From: Chara braunii
Lineage: Eukaryota > Streptophyta > Charophyceae > Charales > Characeae
Reading direction: 5' to 3'
Assembly: GCA_003427395.1 (NCBI GenBank)
Contig: BFEA01000029.1
Location: 4,072,372 to 4,122,073 of the forward strand
Length of the DNA stretch: 49,702 nucleotides
Shown here: positions 30,976 through 41,079 of the stretch, piece after piece
Position numbering within the stretch: the first letter of the stretch is position 1
Layout: every line of letters starts with the position of its first letter
Made by a program: the position numbers and the translations under genes
Notes under the pieces: generated by a model
Seen by the model: only the letters and a program-made list of their open reading frames with translations
Told to the model about the DNA's origin: nothing
Database searches by the model: none

Positions 30976-33340
30976 ANCAGTTAATCGTCAAAGTTCACTT
31001 TCTGCCGACCTCCATAATCACAACACTAACCTTCTTCGCCACTATCCCACTGAGCTGCAACAGCAGCCTCCTTTCCCCGAGTCCAATTNCTCCCNCCCNC
31101 CAAGTCTATCCGCTGTAGTACCGCAGGCTGCGACAGTCGGCCACAANCGCTGCGGTATGCAATAGTGCGTAGCAATCAATCATCAGGTTNCAGCAGTAGG
31201 CGACTTCCAGCAGGTGGTGACAGCCTGTGAACTTTTGAGAGTCGCGGTTGTGCACAGTTGCCAGCAACAGTTCGCATGTAGTTCGTAGCACCATCAGACC
31301 GCAACAACAGTCNGGACACAATCCGCAATAACTTGTGATCTGTGCCTGGCCAAATAGTAACTGCAGTTGTGCACAGCGGTAGTTAACAATAGCAGCAGTC
31401 CCCAACAGCCTCGGCGGTTTGTACACAATACGTAGCAGCAGTCCGTGCACAGTCAACGGACGCACCCGCAGTCTGTACACAGTGCACAGCAATTAGAAGC
31501 AACCAACAACAGTCTACCACAGGATGCCAGTAGTATGTAGCAGTATAAGGCAGTGCGCAGCCGTAGGCAGCAGTTGCAATACCGCACCCGCAAACTTAGC
31601 TTGTCAATGAGCTCCTCCCTGTGCTGCAGTAAGGGTGCCTCGTCGGTAACTGCTTTGCCCCCCCCCCCTTTCCAAGTTGGCTTTCAGTGCACAGACTACT
31701 GCTACACCTGCGTATTGGCCAAGTATCCTGTTTGGCTCCCGTAGCAGCCACACGGAGCGCATGAAGATGCTGACTTAACAACCATTGTCAAGACCGGGTA
31801 CGTGCACCCACTGCTTCAAGCTTCAAACAATGGGGCGGGCGGCCCACCTGCACACTGGCCAGCACCAGAGCGCAGACGATTCCCACACACGCCATCACCT
31901 ACAGGCCACACAGACATCCCAATCGAAGTCACATTCAGCTCCCTGACCGGCAGCCTCTCCCTCATCCCAGTATACTCCTGTCCGTACCTGGGCCACTATT
32001 CCACAAGTAAGTGCTCGCCCCCTCCCCATCATATATGGCTGCAGAACGATCTTCCTGCCACAGTTCGCTGCCAATGCGAACATACCAAATTGGGGTGGGC
32101 CGCCCACTACACTGCGGGAGTATGCGTTGCCTCTTAAATAGGGGGGGAAAAAACGGTCTCCTACGATTATAAGATATGTAGAAACAAAAATAAAATATAT
32201 AAAAAAAATAGAAAAAAAAGTAATAAGATTTTCGTTCGAACGTGGGAATATACACCGCTGCCCTTCAGGTACGTACTTCGTTCGTTCTTCTCTACCCTGG
32301 TTCGAACCCCCCCCTTTTCCTTTTTCGTTACCTCCTATCAACAAGATGAGCAAGATTGGGAATGAATCTTTCGCTAAAGCGTGGCCAGGTGCAGCCGCCC
32401 GCTGCCAACCCCGTCGCGTTCGCGCAACCTTTCTCCCTTCCAGCTCCTTACCTGCTAACCTACCGCTAAAACCGATGCCAGATCCCGATTTGCCCGGGGG
32501 TAAAACCCCGGAATCAAATCTCTTCCTTCCCGTTTTCGTCAAGGAACGGGAAGGATCGACATTTTCCCACTCCTTCTCATTTGCTTCTCCCCATAGCCAC
32601 GGCGCACTGTTTTCCTTATCTACCTCCACCTCCACTAACTCTCCGTTAGATCTAACCTGGGATTCGGATTCGCCCCTCACAGAAAACCTTCACCTATTTA
32701 CCTCCTCCCATCCGATTCCGCCGTCTTTCGGTTAGTTGTCTCGACTCTCCGCTTCTCTCTCACCTCTCTACTCCATAGCCACTGCGCAGGCTTTTCTCTA
32801 CTAATCTCCCTCTACGCTAATCTAGCACTAAAACTAACCTCATTAACGTACTCGCCCTATATAAGAACACCTATATAGGCTTTTTCCCCGCCCAAATCCG
32901 TGAAGTATCGCGTTCACCATCGTTTTCTTCTCTGCGCCCGAATTTCTCTTCCGCCATCCCATTTCCCGCATGCACCTGGCGCAAATACCCAGCAAAGTTC
33001 GTGTCATTATTTTCCCTTCCTCTGTTCCTTCTTTCTACACCTACTACCTCATCTCCCTGGCTCTCCGCTCAACCGTGCGCTACCTCAGGTCTCAGGAGCA
33101 TTGTCTTCTTCCGACGGCCTTCTTTCCCGTAATCACCCTCACCGTCGAAAGTACCCGGCGCAATATCGCGCCCGGGTTCATTCAACTCCCTCTGCCTTGC
33201 TTTCGGCCGTCCCGTTCGCTGCGCTATCACTCCATCTCTCAGCCGGGTTGACGTCACCCCGGCGCTTTAAACGCGGTACGGTCCGACAGTCAGTCAAATG
33301 CCAAAGTGCAAAATGCGCCTGGCCGTCAGGCTTCCTCCGC
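30976..33340. other. Unassigned region, no supported gene
   Basis: The ORFs on opposite strands at 31895-32680 (minus) and 32346-32735 (plus) overlap and cannot both be real. The minus one has a moderately protein-like stretch (NEKEWENVDPSRSLTKTG) but no known domain. 31100-31560 is rich in CAG/CAGCAG-type sequence. 32140-32230 is A-rich. Confidence 0.35.
32858..32865 (+). promoter_or_regulatory. TATA-box-like TATATAAG
   Basis: A good TATA-box match on + in otherwise GC-rich DNA. No confirmed transcription unit follows, so the assignment is tentative. Confidence 0.25.
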
Positions 33341-33351
33341 TATATCCGTAC

Positions 33352-33419
33352 CGTCCTTGCGCAGGGGCCATGCTAATCTTCTGTGCATCGCTCCAATTTT
33401 GACGGATGTCCCGTAGGAC
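33352..33419 (-). ncRNA. U6: U6 snRNA-like sequence, 3'-truncated, probable pseudogene
   Basis: The minus strand keeps the plant-type 5' stem-loop (GTCC...GGACATCCG), then AAAATTGGA, GAAGATTAGCATGG and CCCCTGCGCAAGGA. Similarity stops at the point where U6 should continue TGACACGC. The ACAGAGA box that pairs with the 5' splice site reads GCACAGA (two changes). The U6 3' end, terminator and a plausible TATA box 25-30 bp upstream are missing. It is a derived copy, not a working gene. It lies in line with LSU- and tRNA-like pieces on the same strand. Confidence 0.88.
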
Positions 33420-33540
33420 CCGACCGGAGTAGCGCTCCCACGGCAACCCCGTAGCCACATCCGCTGCGGTGCCACTTTAACAGATGCCCCCGGCCGCGGT
33501 AACNCCCCGCCGTAGAGCGTTGCCCGACCACGCCTACCGG

Positions 33541-33603
33541 CCTAAGGGAAACTTCGAAATGAGCCAGTTACTAGACGGTTCAATTAGTCTTTCGCCCCTA
33601 TAC
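33541..33603 (-). rRNA. 63-nt fragment of nuclear large-subunit (28S) rRNA
   Basis: The minus strand starts GTATAGGGGCGAAAGACTAA and continues with GAACCGTCTAGTA, a changed loop segment, and GAAGTTTCCC. This is the highly conserved 28S segment around the ...CTAGTAGCTGGTTCC... motif, with about eight differences. Flanking DNA is not rRNA-like. It is a fragment, not an rRNA gene. Confidence 0.85.
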
Positions 33604-33718
33604 TTAAGCCCCTACGGGTGGACTGCATGGTAGTGCTACAGCCACCCCTGCCGTAAATACCCCAGGCTTACCGCGCACACTCGGGCCGCCGTGCCCATCG
33701 CGCCCGCGGCCAATTTTC

Positions 33719-33788
33719 CGATCATCCGGGTTTGAACTCGGGTCTGTATTTCAACAGTTCATGGGTGTACCCACTGAGCTAAAGACTC
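33719..33788 (-). tRNA. tRNA-like sequence, probable pseudogene or SINE head
   Basis: The minus strand has an internal promoter A box TAGCTCAGTGGG and B box GTTCAAACC at normal spacing. The T arm is CCGAG-TTCAAAC-CCCGG with one mismatch. An anticodon-like CTGT-TGAAAT-ACAG hairpin suggests GAA (Phe). The acceptor stem pairs at only about three of seven positions and the D arm is broken, so it is unlikely to be a working tRNA. Confidence 0.7.
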
Positions 33789-34179
33789 TTGGGTGCCTGC
33801 TATATCTACGGTACCACGCTTCGGGCCAAAACGGGACCGCGCATAACAATAAAGGAAAAACAAATAGATAAATAAATAAAAACCAAAAAAATAAAAAATA
33901 AATAAAGACATAGAATATCATAAATAAGGGCCCCTATGCACGGTACGGGGACTGCTAAAGCCCCGTCGGTCCCGTGGATCGGCCCCGCCGCTACGTCTGT
34001 CAACAAAAAACCAGAGGGTGATAGCCCGTCGACCCTCAACCCCCTCGGTTTTCGCCGCACGCTCCGCTGCAGTTGTTGCGCCGACGCCTGCCGACTTCGA
34101 CCCCAGAACCTTCGTATCAATAGTCCGATGCCGTAACCTATAGCACTAGGCCCAAANCTNGGTTTAGCTCTGGCGGACG

Positions 34180-34187
34180 TATAAATA
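34180..34187 (+). promoter_or_regulatory. TATA box TATAAATA
   Basis: A strong TATA-box match on +, in the sequence GACGTATAAATAGGCGG. No ORF or known transcript start follows. It may be the core promoter of an unrecognised LTR or of the repeat-rich region downstream. Confidence 0.35.
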
Positions 34188-34499
34188 GGCGGACCCTACG
34201 CGACGCGCTACGCTACCGAAACGCCTCCAGAAGTCACATCGCTGTCGACGTCGCCCTCCGCACGTACACATAGGTCACAGGCAGGCCCAACAATCAGCGA
34301 GACATAATCTTTTCAATCCCTATTTAATCAGAAGAAAAAAATTAAGGCCGGCGATCGAGCCGACCCTTCAATCATCAACAATTAAGCAGATCACGCGCGC
34401 CTCAAAAATCCGCGCGCCCACACACTCTCTATTCTAGTCCACCATCCGGTCAGCATAAATCACNGACGCAGCCGCGCCTAGCGCGGTGTACCTAAATTT

Positions 34500-35620
34500 T
34501 AAATCAAACTATTTTCTGTCACTTGCAAAAACCAGGGCGGATACCCTTGTAAGGGTATTCGCGCCGACAGCGGCGAGCAGGGAATGAGTCCTGTGAATTG
34601 AAGAAGCGGACGAGTACTTTTCTTCAGTGGCTGGCGGCATCGAGCCACAGAGTCTTCAACACGCAGGACACATCCCCTGCCCGCCGCGACAACTTCGGGC
34701 AGTGGCGTCGAGGAACCCTCAGTGATTGTCGTGTCGAACACGAGAACGGGCACTCATTTCCGGAACGGTCGTGTGAACACGGCGATGATACTCTCGGTTT
34801 CGACGCGACAGTCCCTGAGTGCGGGTCGGTGCCTCCATTGGAGGTTGTCAATGACGACTCGTGATGGAAGGGCGGGTATTTCTCTCTTTCAGAGAGTGCA
34901 CATTTTTTTCACATAGAAAGAAGCTATTGTGCAAGATGGTCGTGTTGAACACGACGATGTATGTGGAGGTTGTTGTCCTGTTCGACACGACCTATCCCGG
35001 CATAAGGAAAATCCCTCGACTTCACAGTGCAAGATGTAGAAGCATGCACCATGCATAAACCCATCTGCGTCACAGTCCACAATAATAGAATGGGCGGAGA
35101 TCAGAGAGCGAAACATTTAACATTTGCGCCTGTGTCAAAAATCCACAATATACTTTCGTCAATTTCAGGTCTGCAGCACAAAAGCGGAAGGAGCTGTTTA
35201 TGATACCGAAAAGACACATAAGGCACCTGATAATGTTGTTGTTGTTGCGATACATTCAAGAAATGCTTCGAAGGCACGCATTACTGTAAACGTCCGACGC
35301 CAAAGACTGATAACGAAGCGGAAGAAATGCTTCGCATGTATCACTTTAAGAAATGCTTCGCATGTATTACTGTAAACGCAGGACAACGAAGCGAAAGAAA
35401 CTCTTCGCATGTACGAGCACAAATACACAGGAAAGAAATGCTTTGAAGGCATGCATCACTATAAATGTTCGACGACCAGGCAACCGATCGCTTGAAACGG
35501 CCTGTTGTTGTAGTTCAAGGTTACTAAAAGAAAGGGGAAAAGATTGTTTCCGATGCCAGAGACTGACAACGAAGCGGAAGAAAGTCAGAGGCAGGTCCAA
35601 CAACGGAACTCGTAGAATGA
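34500..35620. repeat. Palindromes and short tandem repeats, no gene
   Basis: TCGTGTCGAACACGA-type palindromes occur near 34730, 34795, 34945 and 34985. From about 35255 to 35580 a diverged unit with AGAAATGCTTCG, CATGTATTACTGTAAACG and AACGAAGCGGAAGAAA blocks recurs four or five times. ORFs across it are repeat shadows. Confidence 0.55.
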
Positions 35621-35895
35621 CCGAAAGGCGGGGTGCCATCTGTGATCCCAAAGAAGCGACGCTCAACTTACAAACGCCCAACGTGCAGAACATCTACCGA
35701 TGATGGCGAGCTGTTGCAATCATGCACTCATTAGCTGCTCGAATAGGACATCTGAACGTCAGACACAATGGTTCCTCGACAGAAGCATCACCCGCAAACA
35801 ATGAAATGTATTTCATTCTGCACGAAACCAGTCGTGTCGGCCAGAGACCTGCCTATGGCATCCCGTATAGACGACGCTTTTGTCTCAACTTCATG

Positions 35896-36687
35896 CTATG
35901 CGTCGACGTCGTCCACCTTACCCCCGATTGCCAAATCCCAGCTCCCAGCGATCTCTCGTGTAACTAAACCCACCCCGCGTTTTCCTATCTCCAACTCGTT
36001 CCTGGACACGTACACCACAACAACTGTGAAGTTCCTACTATTGTTGGAACACGCTATGCAAAGGATCCTACAAAAGAAGAACTCTCCCATGTGCAATCTA
36101 ACGCAGCAGTACGACACGACTCGAGGCGATAGCGCAGCAGATCGTAAAGGATACTGATCAAGAAACTGACAATGCCAGGCACATTCAAGCAGCTCCCGTT
36201 TCAGTGAACGACACCATGTGCGAGGCGAGACAGTAATGTATCTATAGTCCAGGACGTTGAAATAACGACTAGAATTGAGTTTTTTGCACAGGTGTCGCAG
36301 ACGCACTGAACCTATGACTTCATGGGGCACTGAGATAAGACTTTCGAACTCGAGCATATTAGCGAACTCATAGTCCTTCGCCCACAGACACTCCTTCAGC
36401 ATCCTTTCCCACTGATGCTCTCCCCACGAGTCCAAGTGGTCATCCTTCCATAGGACAACCGTCATCCTGGGATCAGACTCGAAGTCCTCCTGAGTCGCTC
36501 CGTAGATTTCAGTGGACTCTCGACACCCACGCAAGCCCAGCGCACACGGTGGAAAAGGGTAAGCCAAGTTCTCGTGCCGAACAGCAGGGGTGATCCAATC
36601 GAAGATGTCCATCGCGATATGCAAGCGCCCTGCACGCCACAATGAAGAAATCAGCAAAAGCCAGCAGGAAGAATCCCATTGCTCCAA
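35896..36687 (-). CDS. Hypothetical 263-residue ORF, no family recognised
   Basis: The only long ORF of the central region with a protein-like middle. Residues about 20-180 read RLHIAMDIFDWITPAVRHENL, SDPRMTVVLWKDDHLDSWGEHQWERMLKECLWAKDYEFANMLEFESLISVPHEVIG and a basic/aromatic part (YITVSPRTW). Composition is mixed hydrophobic and charged rather than repeat-like, unlike ORFs in neighbouring arrays. The last 60 residues look less convincing and may be intron or flank. No motif, signal peptide or neighbour suggests a role. It could be a captured host exon. Confidence 0.35.
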   Translation of the reverse strand: MEQWDSSCWLLLISSLWRAGRLHIAMDIFDWITPAVRHENLAYPFPPCALGLRGCRESTEIYGATQEDFESDPRMTVVLWKDDHLDSWGEHQWERMLKECLWAKDYEFANMLEFESLISVPHEVIGSVRLRHLCKKLNSSRYFNVLDYRYITVSPRTWCRSLKRELLECAWHCQFLDQYPLRSAALSPRVVSYCCVRLHMGEFFFCRILCIACSNNSRNFTVVVVYVSRNELEIGKRGVGLVTREIAGSWDLAIGGKVDDVDA

Positions 36688-36799
36688 GGAGTAGGGACAA
36701 GGCTAACGAACACAGACTCGGAACCGAACAACGCTGGAGACATGTTCTGCACTGGCAGTTGTAAACATGTTCTGCATGGCAGCTGCACGACCAATGCTC

Positions 36800-37340
36800 G
36801 ATCTTCCTGCAGGGATGGGCGACACTCGAATTTCGCCAGGGTGCAGCTGCTATCGTGTCGAACTCGACAACCACCGACAACACTCAGGTGAGATGCCAGA
36901 GGCCCTCGGTCCTCGTCTTCAACATTTCGACCGCCCCTGGATCGCCAGCACAAAACGTCCATTCGGGCCAGCGACATCTCGAGCCTCACAACCGCATCTC
37001 GGTGGTTGTCGAGTTGAACACGAAGACCGCCCGGCAGCATGTCGTACCCCAGTTGCACGACCAATGCATGACCTTATGTTGCGGGGATGGGCGTCACTTG
37101 AATTTAGCCAGGGTGCTGCCACCGTCGTGTCGAACTTGACAACCACCGCACAGCACTCAGGTGAGATGCCAGAGGCCCCCGGTCCGCATCCTGAACATTG
37201 CGACCGCCCCTGGATCGCCGACACAAAGCGCTCATTCGGGCCGGCGACATCTCGAGCCTCACAACCGCATCCAGGTGGTTGTCAAGTCGAACACGAAGAC
37301 CGCCCGGCAACATCTCGTAACCCAGGACCTCGGGTCGGTG
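36800..37340. repeat. Tandem duplication of about 270 bp
   Basis: Two copies share TCGAACT(C/T)GACAACCACCG, CTCAGGTGAGATGCCAGAGG, CCGCCCCTGGATCGCC, GCGACATCTCGAGCCTCACA and AACACGAAGACCGCCCGGCA, about 270 bp apart (for example 36889 and 37160). ORFs of 235 and 142 codons running through them are repeat artefacts. Confidence 0.75.
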
Positions 37341-37459
37341 GTTGTAAGTGTGGTGTGGTTGTCCTGCATGGTTGTCGTATGGGGTTTGCTGGAATTTCGC
37401 CAGGGAGCTGCTATTTTCATGTCCAACCCAACAACCACCTCACAGTACTCACGGGTAGT

Positions 37460-38640
37460 GGTAGTCGTTTGTGAGTATCGAGTTCAACACGACGACCGGT
37501 GGTCGATGTACGCACACGGCGCGGACCGCACAACGAAAAGTTGCCGTCATGTTGAACACGACAACTTACGAGATAGGTTGTCGCGTTGAACACGACGACT
37601 AACGACGCGCCGAAAATTGGTTGTCGTGTTGAACACGACGACTACGGAGAAACCACGGTGTCGTCGTCGTGTGGACGACGTGGAAGTGCCGTCGTCGTGT
37701 TCAACACAACAACTGACACGACAACTGACCAGACACCGGGCTTCGGTTGTCGTGTTGAACACGAGGACTACCGGCGCGCCGGAAGCTGGTTGTCGTGTTG
37801 AACACGACGACTTCGGAGAAACAAAGGTGCGGTCGTCGTGTAGACGATGTTCGCCCCCGCACATACATCGTTGAAGAGCCGTCGTCGTGTTGAACACGAC
37901 AACTGACGAGACACAAGGCTTCGATTGTTGCGTTGAACACGACGATTACCGACGGCTTTTCCACGGTGTATGGGCGGGGGGCGAACATCGTCCACACGAC
38001 AACCGCACCCTTGTTTCTCCACAGTCATCGGGTTCAACACGACAACTAACAAGACACCGGCCTTCGGTTGTCGGGTTGAACACGACGACTACTGACGCAC
38101 CGGAAGCCGGTCGTCGTGTTGGACACGACGACTGCGGAGAAACAAGGGTGCGGTCGGCATGTGGCCGATGTTCGCCCCCGCGCATACACCGTGGAGGAGC
38201 CGTCGTCGTGTTCAACACGACAACCAATTTCTGGCGCGTCGGTAATCGTCGTGTTCAACGCAACAACCGAAGCCTTGTGTCTCATCAGTTGTCGTGTTCA
38301 ACACGACGACGGCTCTTCCACGGTGTATGCGCGGGGGAGCACATCGTCCACTCGACGACCGCACCCTTGTTTCTCCGCAGTTGTCGCGTTGAAAACGACG
38401 ACTACCGACGTGCCAGAAGTCGGTTGTCATGTTGAACACGACGACTACGGAGAAAGCAGGGTGCGGTCGGCGCGTGGACGATGTGCGCCCCCGCTCATAC
38501 ACCGTGGAAGAGCCGTCGTCGTGTTGAACACGACAACTGACGATATTCCAGGCTTCGGTTGTCGTGTTGAACACAACGGCTCTCAACACACTAGGGTGCG
38601 GTCGTCGTGTTGAACACAACAACCACAGCGCATCCCCCAC
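37460..38640. repeat. Dense array of GTCGTGTTNAACACGAC palindromes
   Basis: About 20 near-perfect palindromes centred on GTGTTGAACAC occur in 1.18 kb, at spacings of about 40-100 bp (centres near 37590, 37635, 37700, 37755, 37800, 37890, 37935, 38035, 38080, 38120, 38215, 38300, 38435, 38525, 38570, 38610 among others). A second module (CACCGTGGAAGAGCC, GCCCCCGC, TCGTCCAC) alternates in both orientations. Every frame on both strands gives N-T-T-T/V-V-V-L repeats, so the ORFs are shadows. Confidence 0.85.
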
Positions 38641-39919
38641 GTATGCACCGGGGAGGAGTCATCCTCGGGCACCGCCCGTGACAATACTCTCGCTGGTCAT
38701 CGTGTTCGACACGAAGACGGCGACATTATGCTTCCTTTGCAATGTCGTTCCTTGGGTGATTGTCGTGTTCGATTCGATAATCGCAGAGTCTGAAGTGCCA
38801 CGTGGCGCGTAGTGATTGGAAATCATAGGATCCGGACAAATCCTCACCGTCTGTTCGTTGTGCTCACCTCGCAGAAAGTTGCTCCGTGATCCGCACTCTA
38901 ACTCGCGCTCCGGACGAGCCTCCTCCACGCCTTTGCTACAGCACGAGCCTCCTCTCGCCTTTGGGACAGCGCTTGCATCGCGGTCACTCACTCTCCAACA
39001 TCCGACCCGACCCAAAAGTGGGTTTCCGATAGGTCTTTGCCGCCGGCCCCACTCGCTCTCTTCTTTCACGCCCTCCTCCTCTCTTGCGCTCCCGGACTCC
39101 CAACAGCGCTGTCGGCCCCAATCACTCTCTTCTCTCACATGAAACAAAGAATACCAAATGGAGGAAGGCCCTATCCTGCTTATATAATGTACAGCATGTC
39201 CCTCACCACAGCGTGACGGCCGTCAGATCGTGTCGAACCGATGGTGGCGGTATCGACACGCTGCAATCCAATTCCGACCTGCGCTGGAAATGGGAGAGGG
39301 GGCCCCCTCGTCTTTATATACTTTGGGGCCCCTCCCGCGTTCCATCGACCCGACGGTGCCTGGAGCCTTTCCCCTTTCGCGGACCTTCAGCCTTCCCGTC
39401 GTAGCGTACCTACGGTGCCAAACGGGGTGTCGATGGCCCAGTGCCACAAAGGGGGCACAAACGGCTATTCTACTAGATGACTCGGCTGCTTGAAATACCC
39501 TACACTGGCGCAACCCTCTTTTCGTGAGCAGATGTGCTGCGACGAGCGTTTTTGCGTTCACGTTCCCATCATCAACGATCGGGTGCGCTGGGGCGAACAT
39601 TCGTCCATCAGACAAACTGCCACTGGCGACGCCAAGCGGCTCCATCCGTCGGACAAACTACTACTGCCAGCAGGGGAAACGTAAAGCGGCTGCTGTGCGA
39701 ATTGGCGATTTGCTTCTCAAAAGATCGTGGTTCATTGCCCAGGTAACTTACCCACTATCTGAAATGTCCATCATGAATATTACGGTGCTTGGGAAGGGTC
39801 CATGCCAGTTGTCGATCTCAACGATCAACGGTCACGATCTGTCCTTTCCTTTTGATGACGTCAACAAAGACCCCGCATTGCAGCTCCTGTTGCTTGATGT
39901 GACCCCTCTAACATCAGTA
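38641..39919. other. No gene seen
   Basis: ORFs on both strands overlap without motif support. Palindromes of the same family occur near 38705 and 38765. Two runs that could be TATA boxes (39170, 39315) have no linked gene. Confidence 0.45.
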
Positions 39920-40700
39920 CACCACTGTGATCGTCGTGTCCGACCCGATAATGCCTGGATTGTCTGATGCTTGAGGTGGTCGTCGTGTCCAATCCGATAA
40001 GCATTTAGGGCTGCTACCACTCACATCATATGCATGTGGTTGTCGCTGGCTACTTCTCCTTGTGCATGACGAAGACATCGCGTCAAAGATATCTAAATGA
40101 AGAATTGCAATGTAGTCGGTCGTCGTCGTATCCAACACGATGACCGATTGTATGGTCGTCGTGTCCAACCCGATAATCGATGGTTCCAGGTGCCCGAAAA
40201 GTCCGTTGCATGTGGTGGTCGTCGTGTCTAACCCAGTGACCACTTAGATGGTCCTCGTGTTCAACCCGACAATCAGACGTTCGGGGTGCCCAGAAAGTTC
40301 AGTAATTACGTCCTCGTTGAGTCGAACTCGATGACCATCACGTCGAGCTGCCCGGTGACTGTCCCATTACAACCTCTGCATGACGTTGTGGTCGTGCCCG
40401 ATCTGAAACTCTTCAAGAAAGTCCAGTGACGACGTCCTCATCGAGTCGAACTCAATGACCATCACGTCGAGCTGCCTGGTGAGCGTCCCCTTACAACCTT
40501 TGCATGACGTTGCGGTCGTGCTCAATCTAAAACTCTTCGGCCGCTCGACTTTCGTCGTCTCCAAAATACAACCTCCCAAGCAGTCATGTCACCGGACAAT
40601 TGTCAGTCAACATATGACATCACTTCCACCTGTGCATGCCATGGTCATCGTGTCCAACCCGATGACCGGGGGTGCAAGGTGCCCTCAAGGTGCCCAAACA
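39920..40700. repeat. Dispersed hairpins with core CGTGTCCAACCCGAT
   Basis: About ten units occur near 39930, 39980, 40120, 40155, 40220, 40250, 40310, 40435 and 40650. The best is GGTCATCG-TGTCCAACC-CGATGACC (40642-40666). Others keep the core with altered arms, for example CGGTC/GACCG (40118) and GTGGT/ACCAC (40211). An 80-bp segment with GTCGAACTC(G/A)ATGACCATCACGTC is repeated about 126 bp apart (40300, 40427). Confidence 0.65.
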
Positions 40701-40924
40701 AACACAGCGTGAGGTGGTTGTTACGTCTAGACACGTGATTGCAGGCCATGCGAGTGACTGTGCATCATGGTCAGTCCCAAAACTAAAGATTGACTCACCA
40801 TATAAGGTGCCTGACCGAAGGTGGGGCAAATATTGGTCAAGCAATGACATTGCACATTCTATGTATCTGGAAACCACAACCTTCCATGTTCAAGGGACTT
40901 GTGGGCCTTCGAGGAGAACATGTG

Positions 40925-41064
40925 TCGGCAATCTTATATCTCTTTTATGTTGTCTTTTTATGGATAGCGGATCAACTGTATAGCATATGTACATCGGCAT
41001 TCTTATGTCTCTTCTGTGCTGTCTTTTTATGGATAGCGGATCAACTGTATAGCATATGTGCATC
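40925..41064. repeat. 70-bp tandem duplication
   Basis: GTC(T)TTTTATGGATAGCGG followed by ATCAACTGTATAGCATATGT occurs twice, 70 bp apart. A more diverged third copy occurs near 42120-42165. Confidence 0.8.
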
Positions 41065-41079
41065 GTGGTCAGTCCGAGG

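Noticed and set aside
32290-32320. tRNA gene suggested by GGTTCGAACCCC
   Set aside because: No A box, no acceptor pairing and no D arm at the required distance upstream.
32900-33376. 158-codon plus-strand ORF
   Set aside because: It overlaps the antisense of the U6-like sequence and has Ser/Pro/Leu-rich composition without motifs.
36767-38613. ORFs of 235, 182, 165 and 142 codons
   Set aside because: They are open only because palindromic repeats lack stops in several frames. The products are N-T-T-T/V-V-V repeats on both strands.
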